Of a stretch of 64,000 nt of DNA, positions 8,202 through 15,989 are shown in pieces. The stretch is from assembly GCF_003862495.1 (NCBI RefSeq), contig NZ_RRCH01000017.1:1-64000 (forward strand), read 5' to 3'. Under the pieces are notes generated by a model, which searched no databases, had not been told where the DNA came from, and worked only from the letters and a program-made list of their open reading frames with translations. Each line of letters opens with the position of its first letter. Position 1 is the stretch's first letter. This DNA is from Halocatena pleomorpha. GTDB taxonomy: Archaea; Halobacteriota; Halobacteria; Halobacteriales; Haloarculaceae. Position numbers and translations under genes: made by a program.

Positions 8202-9680
8202 ATGCAACCCACGATCGCAGTCGCTCATTACCCGGAAGGTGCCGGACACGCGACACGGATGCTGGCAGTCGGATCGGAACTCGAAAAGCGAGGAGCCGAC
8301 GTATTGATGGCTGGTGGCGGAAACGGCTCCGAGTTCGTCAAGCTCAACGGATACGACGAGTTCGAGCCGGCGACCGTCAACTACATCGACACGTATCAGG
8401 GCGGCTCGATGAGCCACGTCCTCACTGAGAGTGTTCCCGCGAGTGCCAGAAGAGTGGCCGACTACGTCGACTGGCTCCACCGGATCGATCCCGACGCCCT
8501 AGTGACCGACGACATGTTTGCAGCGATGGCGGCACCAAAAGCTGGCGTTCCCCTGTACGTCGTGAAACACGACATGCCCGGATTGTATCGGGATCCACTC
8601 GAACGAGCAGGGGCATTCTTCCACACCAAGTTCCAGCTCATCACAGCGCGTGAGTTCTTCTACCCGGTTGTGTGTCCAGCTTCGGAGATCGATCCCACAG
8701 GGGTGACGCGCGTTCCACCGATCGCACTCGACAGTGAGAAAGACACGGTTGATACTGCCGATATCGTCTGTGTCCCGAGTCACTACTCGGATTTCGACCG
8801 GATCGCTGCTCAACTCGAACGACAAGGCTACGACGTGTTGAACGTGGGTTCGGAGAACTGGGAGGCAGTTCCATCGTTGCTGCCGTACATTCGAGGGGCC
8901 GATGTCGTCGTCTGCTCGGGCTACTCAACGATCATGGACGCAGCCGTCGCGGGCACGCCCTGTGTGATTCACCCCGAAACCACCGAACAGCAAGCTGTCG
9001 CGGAGTGGATTTGTCGGAACGGCGTAGCCGGCTTCACGGTCGCCAACGACGCTATCGATGTGCTCACGGCGGTGCAGTCGCCACCAGAACCGTCCACCTA
9101 CGCTAACGGTGGACGCGAGATTGCTACGACGGTGCTTGAGGATCTCCGGGAAGCGCAGCCCACGACGGCCGATCGAGCGGTCACGGGATCCGACACGGAC
9201 CGGGAACAGTCAGCACTCTGGACCGACTCACCCGAATCGATCTCCGCTCAGTTGCTGGGTGGGAGCAAAGAGTTGCTCGGAGCGGCGACCGGTGCTGTCG
9301 GACTAGCCGCGCTCATCGCACAGCAAGTGACTGCACACAGCGGTTACGCCGCAATCGAGCAGTCACTTCCCACCTATGCCGGTACCGTCGGTGAGCTATT
9401 TCTCCTCGGGAGCGTGCTAGTGTTTCTGCTCGGACTAGCCGGCGCGCGAGCGAACGCCAGCGTCGTTCCGTCAGTGCTTCTTGCCAGCGGGCCTGTCGTC
9501 GGGTGGGCGGTCACCCACTGGACGGTACCCATGACCGAACCACGGTATGCAGTGACGTTTCCCCTTGAGATGGCGCTTCTTTATGGCGGAACCTTCGGAA
9601 TCCTTGGCTACCTCGTAGGATGTTCGCTCGGACAACTGCCAGGAACGGACCGTACGAAGCCGAGACGGTCGGAACACTGA
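8202..9680 (+). CDS. GT-B glycosyltransferase (family 28-like) with C-terminal membrane anchor
   Basis: 492 aa. Residues 1-310 form a GT-B fold of the MurG/UDP-glycosyltransferase type: 'HYPEGAGHATRMLA' near the N-terminus resembles the acceptor-side glycine loop, and 'VVCSGYSTIMDAAVAGTPCVIHP' is the usual nucleotide-sugar binding region. The last 150 residues contain about four transmembrane helices, which puts catalysis at the cytoplasmic face of the membrane. The family moves a sugar from UDP- or GDP-sugar to a lipid or small-molecule acceptor. It directly follows a small membrane protein. The donor and acceptor are not readable. Confidence 0.82.
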   Translation: MQPTIAVAHYPEGAGHATRMLAVGSELEKRGADVLMAGGGNGSEFVKLNGYDEFEPATVNYIDTYQGGSMSHVLTESVPASARRVADYVDWLHRIDPDALVTDDMFAAMAAPKAGVPLYVVKHDMPGLYRDPLERAGAFFHTKFQLITAREFFYPVVCPASEIDPTGVTRVPPIALDSEKDTVDTADIVCVPSHYSDFDRIAAQLERQGYDVLNVGSENWEAVPSLLPYIRGADVVVCSGYSTIMDAAVAGTPCVIHPETTEQQAVAEWICRNGVAGFTVANDAIDVLTAVQSPPEPSTYANGGREIATTVLEDLREAQPTTADRAVTGSDTDREQSALWTDSPESISAQLLGGSKELLGAATGAVGLAALIAQQVTAHSGYAAIEQSLPTYAGTVGELFLLGSVLVFLLGLAGARANASVVPSVLLASGPVVGWAVTHWTVPMTEPRYAVTFPLEMALLYGGTFGILGYLVGCSLGQLPGTDRTKPRRSEH

Positions 9681-9716
9681 TCGGCCATCGCCCAGAAGTA
9701 GCAGAAAGACCACTAG

Positions 9717-10472
9717 TTATCGGTCGTCGTTCGCGTCCGACGACGGTCCCATCAGTCCTGTAAGCCAGGACCACATCGACTGTCCAAGTTCCTGAACGGT
9801 GAGCTCCTCGCCGTGATCGCCCGTCGATCCGGAGAAGTCGGGTTGTACGCCCAACAACACAGCTGCGACGCCGATCTCCAATCCGATCACCGCCATCAAC
9901 AACACGATCGTCACTGAAGTGTCGTTCGTGAGGGATCCACCTTGTATCATCGCTACGAACAATCCCGACACCAAGAGCACACCGCCACCGCCGCGCAACA
10001 CGGTGTCGACGCGCGACTCCGAGCGACCCCGATAGAGACCGTACACCAACATCACGCCACCGGCGAAATGCAACACGAACGCCCACAGCCACGCCGGAAG
10101 AACGGCACCATCAGCCGGTTGGAGTTGTGCGGGAAGCAACTGGACCGACAATACTCCCTCTATAACCAACAGACAGAGGCGGAGCCACGCTGCTAGCACG
10201 CCGTCGTACAACTGCAAGACACCACCAAGCACGGACGCCTCAAACTCGAACAGTGCCGTACCGAACGACAGCCACGTCGACGAACCGATGAACTCACCGA
10301 TCATGAACAACAGAAACACCGGGAAAAGCGCGACAGTGGCGAGGCTCATGAAAAGGATCACAAACGGTTTTCGAACTCGCCATAGGACGGTTGCGGTGAC
10401 GTACAGTGCTGGCAACAGTGCTACGACCGCAACGGGTGTTTCCAACACGAGTTCGGTGGTTGTCTCGAACAT
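9717..10472 (-). CDS. Polytopic membrane protein of unknown function
   Basis: 251 aa, with about six hydrophobic segments spread over residues 10-215 and a hydrophilic C-terminal tail of about 35 residues ending in acidic residues. There is no motif I recognise. It lies downstream of the two asparagine-synthetase-like genes on the same strand, 142 bp away, and converges on the glycosyltransferase gene with 36 bp between stops. It could be the membrane component of the same pathway, but the spacing does not prove cotranscription. Confidence 0.7.
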   Translation of the reverse strand: MFETTTELVLETPVAVVALLPALYVTATVLWRVRKPFVILFMSLATVALFPVFLLFMIGEFIGSSTWLSFGTALFEFEASVLGGVLQLYDGVLAAWLRLCLLVIEGVLSVQLLPAQLQPADGAVLPAWLWAFVLHFAGGVMLVYGLYRGRSESRVDTVLRGGGGVLLVSGLFVAMIQGGSLTNDTSVTIVLLMAVIGLEIGVAAVLLGVQPDFSGSTGDHGEELTVQELGQSMWSWLTGLMGPSSDANDDR

Positions 10473-10614
10473 TGGATGGAGGTATCTGGAGAGATTCCAG
10501 AATTGGGGCTACACGTGCTAACGTAAAAGATTTTGTGGCATTCACGTACGGCGTTCTGTGTGCACCATCGCCACGCCGACACCCAAAACGTGAAGCGACC
10601 GGATGACGGAGAGC

Positions 10615-12351
10615 TTAGTCCGCCTGCGGGTCGTCTCGCCACCAGCGAGCGTCGTAAACGCGGAGCTTGAGCCGGGCTGGCAGCTGTCTGACGGCGTACT
10701 CCTCGGGGAACAGTTCCTCGTCCATCTTGTACTGTTTGTACACGTCGTCTCGGTCCGGCCACGCTGGTTCGAACGAGTCGAGGAACGGGAGTTTCCGGCG
10801 CAAAAAGCGCTGGATCTGGTTCAAGCGAACGGAAGAGAGCGGCTGACTCTGCGGTCGGTGTTTGAGAATGTCTTCATCGATTCGTTCGACCGCTTTCCGG
10901 AACGTTTCGTACCGCCGATATTTGGGCGGCGTCATGAGGTGCCATTCGAGCAGTTCGCTGTCGACGGCGACGAACGCCTCGAAATAATTGTCCGCGAGAT
11001 GAGCGTGCGTCGGTAGCACTGGCTGGTTTTTGATGATGAGAAGATCCATCGCGTTGTGCACTGAATCGGTGCGTTCCCAACACGTCGACAGCTCTGCGTG
11101 GAGTTGGTCGAAGAGGAATTCATAGGGAGAATCCAATGAGAGGTCTACGTCGAAGAGACCAGAGACAGCCTCCTCGACAGCTTGACTCTCATCGGGGAAG
11201 AATCCGAGCGTATTGAGAAGCGACTTGATTGGGTCCGGATTCGGAGCCAGTTCTGAGGACGGAAGCTTCGTACCGAACAGCTCGAAACCGTCTCGTTCGA
11301 GGAAGTACCCCTTTAGCAACGTATCAAACAGCGTTCCGTGGTACACGGTCTGCATCTCGACCGCGTCATCGAAACCCGCCTGGTGGATGTGAAGCGCTTC
11401 CTTGATTCCTTGGCTGTACCGGCTCTTTCCGTCGGTCGGCATCAGATACCGTTTATCTGGCTTCAACACCGTGTGTGGGATGTCGTATTGGGCCGCGAGT
11501 TTCCGAGCGACGGTAACCTCTCGGGAGTTCGAATTCCCGATCGTGTAGCACTGATCAATGTCCGGTATCTCTGCGAGAAAGATCCGCGAATCATGCCCGC
11601 CCGAGAGCAACACCCCCTTCGGACCGGGAAGCGTCGAACGACGATCAACCGCCCGAATCAACCGCTCTGTAAGCTCCTCGACGTAATCGAACGGTTGGGG
11701 ATTGTACACGAACCGAGACAGTGATCCGACGGAATCGGCGGTCAGATAGCCGTCGAACGGGATCCGATCGATGCCGGCTATGAGGGTTCGCTCACCTAGC
11801 ACAGTGCCGAGATGGATGTATTCGAGCAGCGACGAACGACAGTAGTCAAACGTGTCAACGCGATCTGCCAGCAACGAGAAGTCCGTGGTGAACAACCGTT
11901 GTCCGCCGGCATCAGTGTAAAAACATTCCCACGAACGGATCGGATCCGTAGAGACGAACGCGTCCTCACCGTGTTCAATCACGGCGAGATACGATCCGTT
12001 GATGTCCGAGAGGGCGTCCCGTCCGTGCTCAGCGTATCGGTCGAACAGCCACCGAGCGATGTTGTCGGGGGAAGAAGTGGTTTCCTGAGTATGCGGATAG
12101 ATCTCTCCCCAGAGGAGACAGAGACCACGGCTGTCAGAATAGCTCGCGCTCCGGCTAGGCACGCCGAGACCGGGATCACGAACGCCGACAGTGATGGACT
12201 CCCCGGTGAGAATTTCGTCGAAATCGTCGGCGGATCGGTGGCACTCGAACTCAGAGCGAGTGCCAAACACCCCAAACAGTTCCTTATTCATTCGGCGGTT
12301 CGAAACAACTGACTCGTCGTGTGTTTTGAGCGTTGGCGTCATCGCAGTCAT
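10615..12351 (-). CDS. Asparagine-synthetase-like amide ligase with degenerate glutaminase domain
   Basis: 578 aa. The C-terminal two thirds is the ATP-pyrophosphatase synthetase domain with P-loop 'LLSGGHDSRIFLAEI' (about residues 247-261); the family consensus is SGGxDS. The N-terminal part aligns with the class II glutaminase fold ('LFGVFGTRSEFE'), but the catalytic Cys of the family's 'CGIxG' start is replaced by Phe26, so glutamine hydrolysis should be lost. Such proteins (beta-lactam synthetase, lasso cyclase relatives) activate a carboxylate as acyl-AMP and form an amide. The start overlaps the upstream paralogue by 4 nt; an internal ATG at 12291 is also possible. Confidence 0.82.
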   Translation of the reverse strand: MTAMTPTLKTHDESVVSNRRMNKELFGVFGTRSEFECHRSADDFDEILTGESITVGVRDPGLGVPSRSASYSDSRGLCLLWGEIYPHTQETTSSPDNIARWLFDRYAEHGRDALSDINGSYLAVIEHGEDAFVSTDPIRSWECFYTDAGGQRLFTTDFSLLADRVDTFDYCRSSLLEYIHLGTVLGERTLIAGIDRIPFDGYLTADSVGSLSRFVYNPQPFDYVEELTERLIRAVDRRSTLPGPKGVLLSGGHDSRIFLAEIPDIDQCYTIGNSNSREVTVARKLAAQYDIPHTVLKPDKRYLMPTDGKSRYSQGIKEALHIHQAGFDDAVEMQTVYHGTLFDTLLKGYFLERDGFELFGTKLPSSELAPNPDPIKSLLNTLGFFPDESQAVEEAVSGLFDVDLSLDSPYEFLFDQLHAELSTCWERTDSVHNAMDLLIIKNQPVLPTHAHLADNYFEAFVAVDSELLEWHLMTPPKYRRYETFRKAVERIDEDILKHRPQSQPLSSVRLNQIQRFLRRKLPFLDSFEPAWPDRDDVYKQYKMDEELFPEEYAVRQLPARLKLRVYDARWWRDDPQAD

Positions 12352-14273
12352 CCCTCGGGCGTGGTCGAGTGGGGTTCGATAACGGAGTCGGGATTCGCGT
12401 CTGTGTTCGCATCCGTAGTCGTATCGTCGCGGGCAGCCGTATCAGTGACATCCATTTTGAGGAACGTCAGCAGCGAATAGAGGATCGGCGTGTTGTCGGT
12501 TCCGTCGAGATGGTCCTGATAACACTCCCACGCCCCTTCGAGATCCATAAACGGCAGGGCGTCGAGCGTCGATTCGTGGGTGCGCAGGGTGTCGGTCGTG
12601 AACGACTGTGCCCGGATGAGTTCTGTTCTGTTCGGCCACGGCGTATGATCGAGATGTGGCTCCGGAACGTCGTTGTCAGCGATGTGCTTCCACCAAAATC
12701 CGTGGATGTTCTTTCCGATATAATCAATGGGGAAATGATATTTGACGGGGACGCCGGTGTGGGCATGAGGGATCTCAGCAAGCGTCGGTTCGATCGCCTC
12801 GATCGCTTCGTTGACGAAGTTGCGCCGGAGGAAGTACTTGACTGGGATCTGCTGTTGGAGATCCACGATCCGGTTGTCCAGAAACGGCGTTCGGTACGGT
12901 CGCATGTGCGCGAGGCTCTCCGAAAAGATGGCGTCCGTATCCGCACCGATCGGATAGAAGCTCCCATACAGCGCCAGATCGCGCAGGCTGTTGTACCGAA
13001 CGCCGTGGCTGACAATACCCTCGTCGTCGGCGTGAATGTTGGACCGTATGATCGATGACAACGACTGATCGTCGATCCCAGTGAAGTACGGTAGCGGCTC
13101 GATCGCTTCACCCACCTGTGCAGAGACGTACTCGTCGATCGAGTCGATCGACTGTGCGATCGGTAGTGTGAGGTTACCGAGGGAGTTCAGCGAAAGCGTT
13201 CGGGTTTCGAGTGGGCCACCACCGAGCAGCATGTCGGCGTACAACCCGGAGACGAGCACGTCGACTTCCTCAGCGATCTCCTCATGGAAACCGAGGAAGT
13301 ACGCCTGATCGAACCAGCCACTGAAGTTCGACAACGGCGGCGCACGGTCAAGCAGTTGGGCGTCGTATTCCGCATCACGTTCCAACAGTTCGAACGTGTT
13401 CCCGGTCGCCTGTGCCGACCGTTTGGCGGTCTTCGCCTCGCGGCTCATCCAATCGGCGTTATGAAACGTCGTGACCGGTTGGTCGATCGCACCCAACGCG
13501 AGCCGGGAATCACTCCCGCCGCTCAACAGCAGCCCATACGAAAGGTCGTCGTCGGTCCACTCTTCGAACACCTGTTGGATCGTCTCAGTGAACCGATCGC
13601 GGAAGTACGAAAACGGCTTGTCGATCGGGTCGTGGCTTGGAGTCCAGTACGTTTCGGTCGTCATCTCCAAATCGTCGAGATCGATGGAGACGATCGATCC
13701 CGGCGGTAGCTGTCGCACGCCCTTGATCGGTGTTTCGACGCCGAACACGCGCCTGAGTTCCAGATATTCGTACAGATACGGCAACTCGAATTCTGGATCG
13801 AGATCGGGATGGGACACCAGTGATTGCGACTGGGAGGAGATGAGGAGCGTCTCCTCAGTTGGCCGAGCGTGGTACAGCGGTCGGGTTGCGAACCGGTCGG
13901 TGACCAACGACAGTTCGTTTTCCGTCTGATCGTATATGGCGAGTGCGAAATTCCCGTTCAGCCCCTCAACGAAGCGCATTCCGAACAGTTCGTACAGTTG
14001 AGCACAGAACGCTGCGCTCCCCTCGGGCGGGCCGTTTCGGGGGGCGTAGTTGCCTTGGGAGCCGTAGCCGTACACGTCACCCCACACCCAGATCAGCACG
14101 TCTTCATCGGCAACTGCCGGTTGGTCGCCTGCGAGCAGTGTATGCAACGACGCACGGAGTTCGAACCGATCATCACGGTAGGTGACCGATTCCTCCGCGT
14201 CGTCCCAGCCAATGGCGTCGGCCATCGCGTCCGGAAGCGATCCCTCACCGATTACACCACACAGTCCAACCAT
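12348..14273 (-). CDS. Asparagine synthase (glutamine-hydrolysing)-like protein
   Basis: 641 aa. The start 'MVGLCGVIGEG' keeps the Cys of the class II glutaminase, but at residue 5 rather than 2, so an active N-terminal nucleophile would need removal of four residues. The synthetase domain has P-loop 'LLLSGGSDSRLALGA' at about 248-262. It would make an amide from a carboxylate using ATP and glutamine or another amine. The ATG at 14273 is chosen over a GTG at 14279 because GAGGTG lies 7 nt upstream. It overlaps the second synthetase-like gene (ATGA), suggesting that the two proteins form one complex. Confidence 0.87.
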   Translation of the reverse strand: MVGLCGVIGEGSLPDAMADAIGWDDAEESVTYRDDRFELRASLHTLLAGDQPAVADEDVLIWVWGDVYGYGSQGNYAPRNGPPEGSAAFCAQLYELFGMRFVEGLNGNFALAIYDQTENELSLVTDRFATRPLYHARPTEETLLISSQSQSLVSHPDLDPEFELPYLYEYLELRRVFGVETPIKGVRQLPPGSIVSIDLDDLEMTTETYWTPSHDPIDKPFSYFRDRFTETIQQVFEEWTDDDLSYGLLLSGGSDSRLALGAIDQPVTTFHNADWMSREAKTAKRSAQATGNTFELLERDAEYDAQLLDRAPPLSNFSGWFDQAYFLGFHEEIAEEVDVLVSGLYADMLLGGGPLETRTLSLNSLGNLTLPIAQSIDSIDEYVSAQVGEAIEPLPYFTGIDDQSLSSIIRSNIHADDEGIVSHGVRYNSLRDLALYGSFYPIGADTDAIFSESLAHMRPYRTPFLDNRIVDLQQQIPVKYFLRRNFVNEAIEAIEPTLAEIPHAHTGVPVKYHFPIDYIGKNIHGFWWKHIADNDVPEPHLDHTPWPNRTELIRAQSFTTDTLRTHESTLDALPFMDLEGAWECYQDHLDGTDNTPILYSLLTFLKMDVTDTAARDDTTTDANTDANPDSVIEPHSTTPEG

Positions 14274-14275
14274 GT

Positions 14276-14353
14276 TCACACACCTCTCCTGATAGACGAC
14301 TCATCGTTACAACTTGAATACATGAAGCGCTGAGAATCGAGCGCCAGTATCAC
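14276..14353 (-). CDS. Possible 25-aa peptide ORF upstream of the amide ligases
   Basis: GTG-initiated frame of 25 codons, peptide beginning 'MILALDSQRFMYSSCNDES'. A near-perfect Shine-Dalgarno GGAGGTG (14360-14366) sits 6 nt upstream of the GTG. The stop is 2 nt before the ATG of the asparagine-synthetase-like gene. It could be a leader or uORF controlling the operon, or a small peptide substrate. The evidence is only the SD spacing and tight coupling; the frame is also open upstream without looking like protein. Confidence 0.25.
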   Translation of the reverse strand: MILALDSQRFMYSSCNDESSIRRGV

Positions 14354-14583
14354 GGCTGACACCTCCGATAGCAGCGTATCGACGTGGTCGCGGCGGGAAT
14401 CGATCCGGCACCGATGACGCCCGCCACCGTGCCTGTGTCCGTCCCGACAGTCGAACGCGTGTGACACCGTTCGACGACACCGATGGGTCGAACGCATCGC
14501 GCCAGTGGTGGCCGTTCACGATCCGGGTCACGAGAAACGTTCATCAACGACGCGTATGCCCGGACATCACTTCAACCCACCTC

Positions 14584-14646
14584 TTTGGTCCGCCACCTTT
14601 TTTCCGGGAGGGTAGCCGAAGGCCACCGCTCCCGCAAAAAAGATGG
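14584..14646. repeat. Dispersed hairpin/A-tract repeat, copy 2
   Basis: Begins TTTGGTCC like copy 1, then a T6 tract, CGGGAG, a GGTAGCC-GAA-GGCCACC imperfect hairpin, CTCCCG and an A6 tract ending GATGGGG. The CGGGAG...CTCCCG arms and the T/A tracts form the outer stem. The resemblance to positions 1-60 covers nearly the whole element. Confidence 0.6.
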
Positions 14647-14658
14647 GGGCAAAAAAAG

Positions 14659-14677
14659 CCGCGAGCGAAGCTCGCGG
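14659..14677. terminator. GAA-loop hairpin
   Basis: Perfect 8-bp stem CCGCGAGC/GCTCGCGG with a GAA loop, right after an A7 tract (A-tract precedes on the plus strand, so a T-tract follows on the minus strand). It may be a bidirectional terminator-like structure; no transcript ends are known. Confidence 0.35.
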
Positions 14678-14878
14678 TGCTGCGGGTTCGTACCGCCGCC
14701 GCGACCGCTACCGCCGTCTCTGTTGGTTTTCAGTCGTCAGCGTGAACGGCTGGTTGCTCGTCTACGACGCGCTACCTCAGCAAGTCCACACCGGAGTGCA
14801 TATCCCGACACCGTTCGGACCTTCGACCGAGAACAACGGCTCCGTCGGTCTTCATAGCCGACGAATTCAGGAACGACA

Positions 14879-15280
14879 ATGGCGATGACAAACGAGCATC
14901 CATTGGTTCGGTTGGAAACGGCCGTGCTCATCGGTATCGGCGGCTTTGCCGGGTCGAACCTCCGGTATTTCCTTGATGGGGTTGTGCCGGGACCGCAAGT
15001 AATGGGAACGCTGGGTGTGAACGCCGTGGGTAGCGTCGCGCTGGGATTCATCCTGTATGAAGCGATGCACAGCGGGCTTCTCGGGGAACAGACACGGACG
15101 GTCGCCGCGACCGGCTTTCTCTCTTCGTTTACCACCTACAGCACGTTCGCCGTCCAAACGACGCTGCTCGGATCGCCGCTGTGGATGCTCTTGAACGTTC
15201 TCGGCAACTACGCGCTCGGGTTCGCTGGCGTGTTGGCCGGTCGGGAGTTGGCACGAGCCGTCAAGGTGAGCGACGGATGA
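14879..15280 (+). CDS. crcB: Fluoride exporter CrcB, first subunit
   Basis: 133 aa with four transmembrane helices. Family signatures are present: 'GIGGFAGSNLRYFL' at the start of helix 1, 'GTLGVNAVGSVALGF' in helix 2 and 'SSFTTYSTFAVQT' lining the fluoride pore. CrcB/Fluc proteins are dual-topology dimers that export fluoride. In haloarchaea two genes often encode oppositely oriented partners, and here the stop overlaps the next crcB start (ATGA). The start could also be the ATG two codons downstream. Confidence 0.92.
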   Translation: MAMTNEHPLVRLETAVLIGIGGFAGSNLRYFLDGVVPGPQVMGTLGVNAVGSVALGFILYEAMHSGLLGEQTRTVAATGFLSSFTTYSTFAVQTTLLGSPLWMLLNVLGNYALGFAGVLAGRELARAVKVSDG

Positions 15281-15630
15281 GGATCGATCCGGCCCACATC
15301 GTCGGCACCGGCGGAGCGCTCGGGGCGCTGTTGCGCTATCTCCTCGGCCAGTGGATCGACGCCGATACGTTCCCGGTGGCTACGGTTGCTGTCAACGTCA
15401 TCGGCAGTTTCGTGCTCGCCGCGCTCACGTTTGCCGGCTCCTCAGAAACGGTGGTGTTGTTGCTTGGGACCGGTGCATGCGGCTCATTCACCACGTTCTC
15501 ATCGTTTTCCGTCCAAACGGTCCGCCTTTGGGAGACCGGTGACCGGAAGCGGGCGCTGTGCAACGCCGTCGGAACGCTGCTCGGCGCAACCGGAGCGATT
15601 GGACTCGCGTGGGTAGCAGTAGGACAGTAG
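15277..15630 (+). CDS. crcB: Fluoride exporter CrcB, second subunit
   Basis: 117 aa, four transmembrane helices. It carries 'GTGGALGALLRYLL', 'VNVIGSFVLAAL' and 'CGSFTTFSSFSVQT', matching the Asn of helix 2 and the Phe/Thr track of the fluoride pore. It overlaps the upstream crcB by 4 nt. Likely the inverted half of a heterodimeric fluoride channel; the pair protects the cell from environmental fluoride. Confidence 0.92.
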   Translation: MRIDPAHIVGTGGALGALLRYLLGQWIDADTFPVATVAVNVIGSFVLAALTFAGSSETVVLLLGTGACGSFTTFSSFSVQTVRLWETGDRKRALCNAVGTLLGATGAIGLAWVAVGQ

Positions 15631-15683
15631 TACCGAACCGCGTTGATCGGGTGATTCATGATCTTCGACTGCCAATCACACCC

Positions 15684-15902
15684 ATGGACAGCTCACGAAC
15701 CGAATCGTGTGGCCGGTGTGCCATGACGAGCGTGGTCGAGATGACCGACAGGGCAGAAGACGGTGGCTCGTCGCCGTTCGAGGGCGACCGGATCGAACTC
15801 GACGCCGACCGGCTCCGCGTGGCGTCGTTTCCGATGGTGCTGGCCGGGAAAGCGAAACGGCGTGTCGACGAGTTGGGACACACGATCATCCATGGTTGGT
15901 AG
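15684..15902 (+). CDS. Small hypothetical protein (72 aa)
   Basis: Acidic composition typical of haloarchaeal coding DNA. An N-terminal 'ESCGRCAM' Cys pair is followed by 'EGDRIELDADRLRVASFPMVLAGKAK'. No family recognised. It follows crcB by 53 bp on the same strand and might be cotranscribed. I chose the ATG at 15684 because the frame upstream runs back through crcB in another register and is not coding. It may be a real small protein or the remnant of one. Confidence 0.45.
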   Translation: MDSSRTESCGRCAMTSVVEMTDRAEDGGSSPFEGDRIELDADRLRVASFPMVLAGKAKRRVDELGHTIIHGW

Positions 15903-15989
15903 TGAATCAGCAACTGGATAGCACGCTTTGCCGGGTCTCGGAGGGCAACAGAGAAGTTTTTGCCGTTGCACACCTACCGCCGAACGCAG

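Larger units (their letters stand above)
14280..14878. other. Long intergenic region between divergent asnB-like and crcB operons
   Basis: About 600 bp without a convincing conventional gene. Several overlapping short frames read Arg/His-rich on both strands, which in haloarchaea usually means an antisense or out-of-frame reading. Apart from the 25-codon ORF at 14276-14353 it holds the hairpin repeat at 14584-14646 and a CCGCGAGC/GCTCGCGG hairpin at 14659-14677. I searched the crcB leader for a fluoride-riboswitch-like fold and saw none. Confidence 0.5.

Noticed and set aside
10615-14273. Lasso-peptide gene cluster
   Set aside because: The AsnB-like genes fit a cyclase superficially, but there is no transglutaminase-like B protein, RRE protein or precursor of suitable length.
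14276-14547. Conventional small genes (65-74 codons) upstream of the amide ligase
   Set aside because: Three overlapping frames are Arg/His-rich and unlike haloarchaeal proteins; only the short SD-preceded ORF was kept, at low confidence.
14660-14878. Fluoride riboswitch in the crcB leader
   Set aside because: I looked for the conserved crcB-motif pseudoknot elements and could not find them; only a simple hairpin is present.
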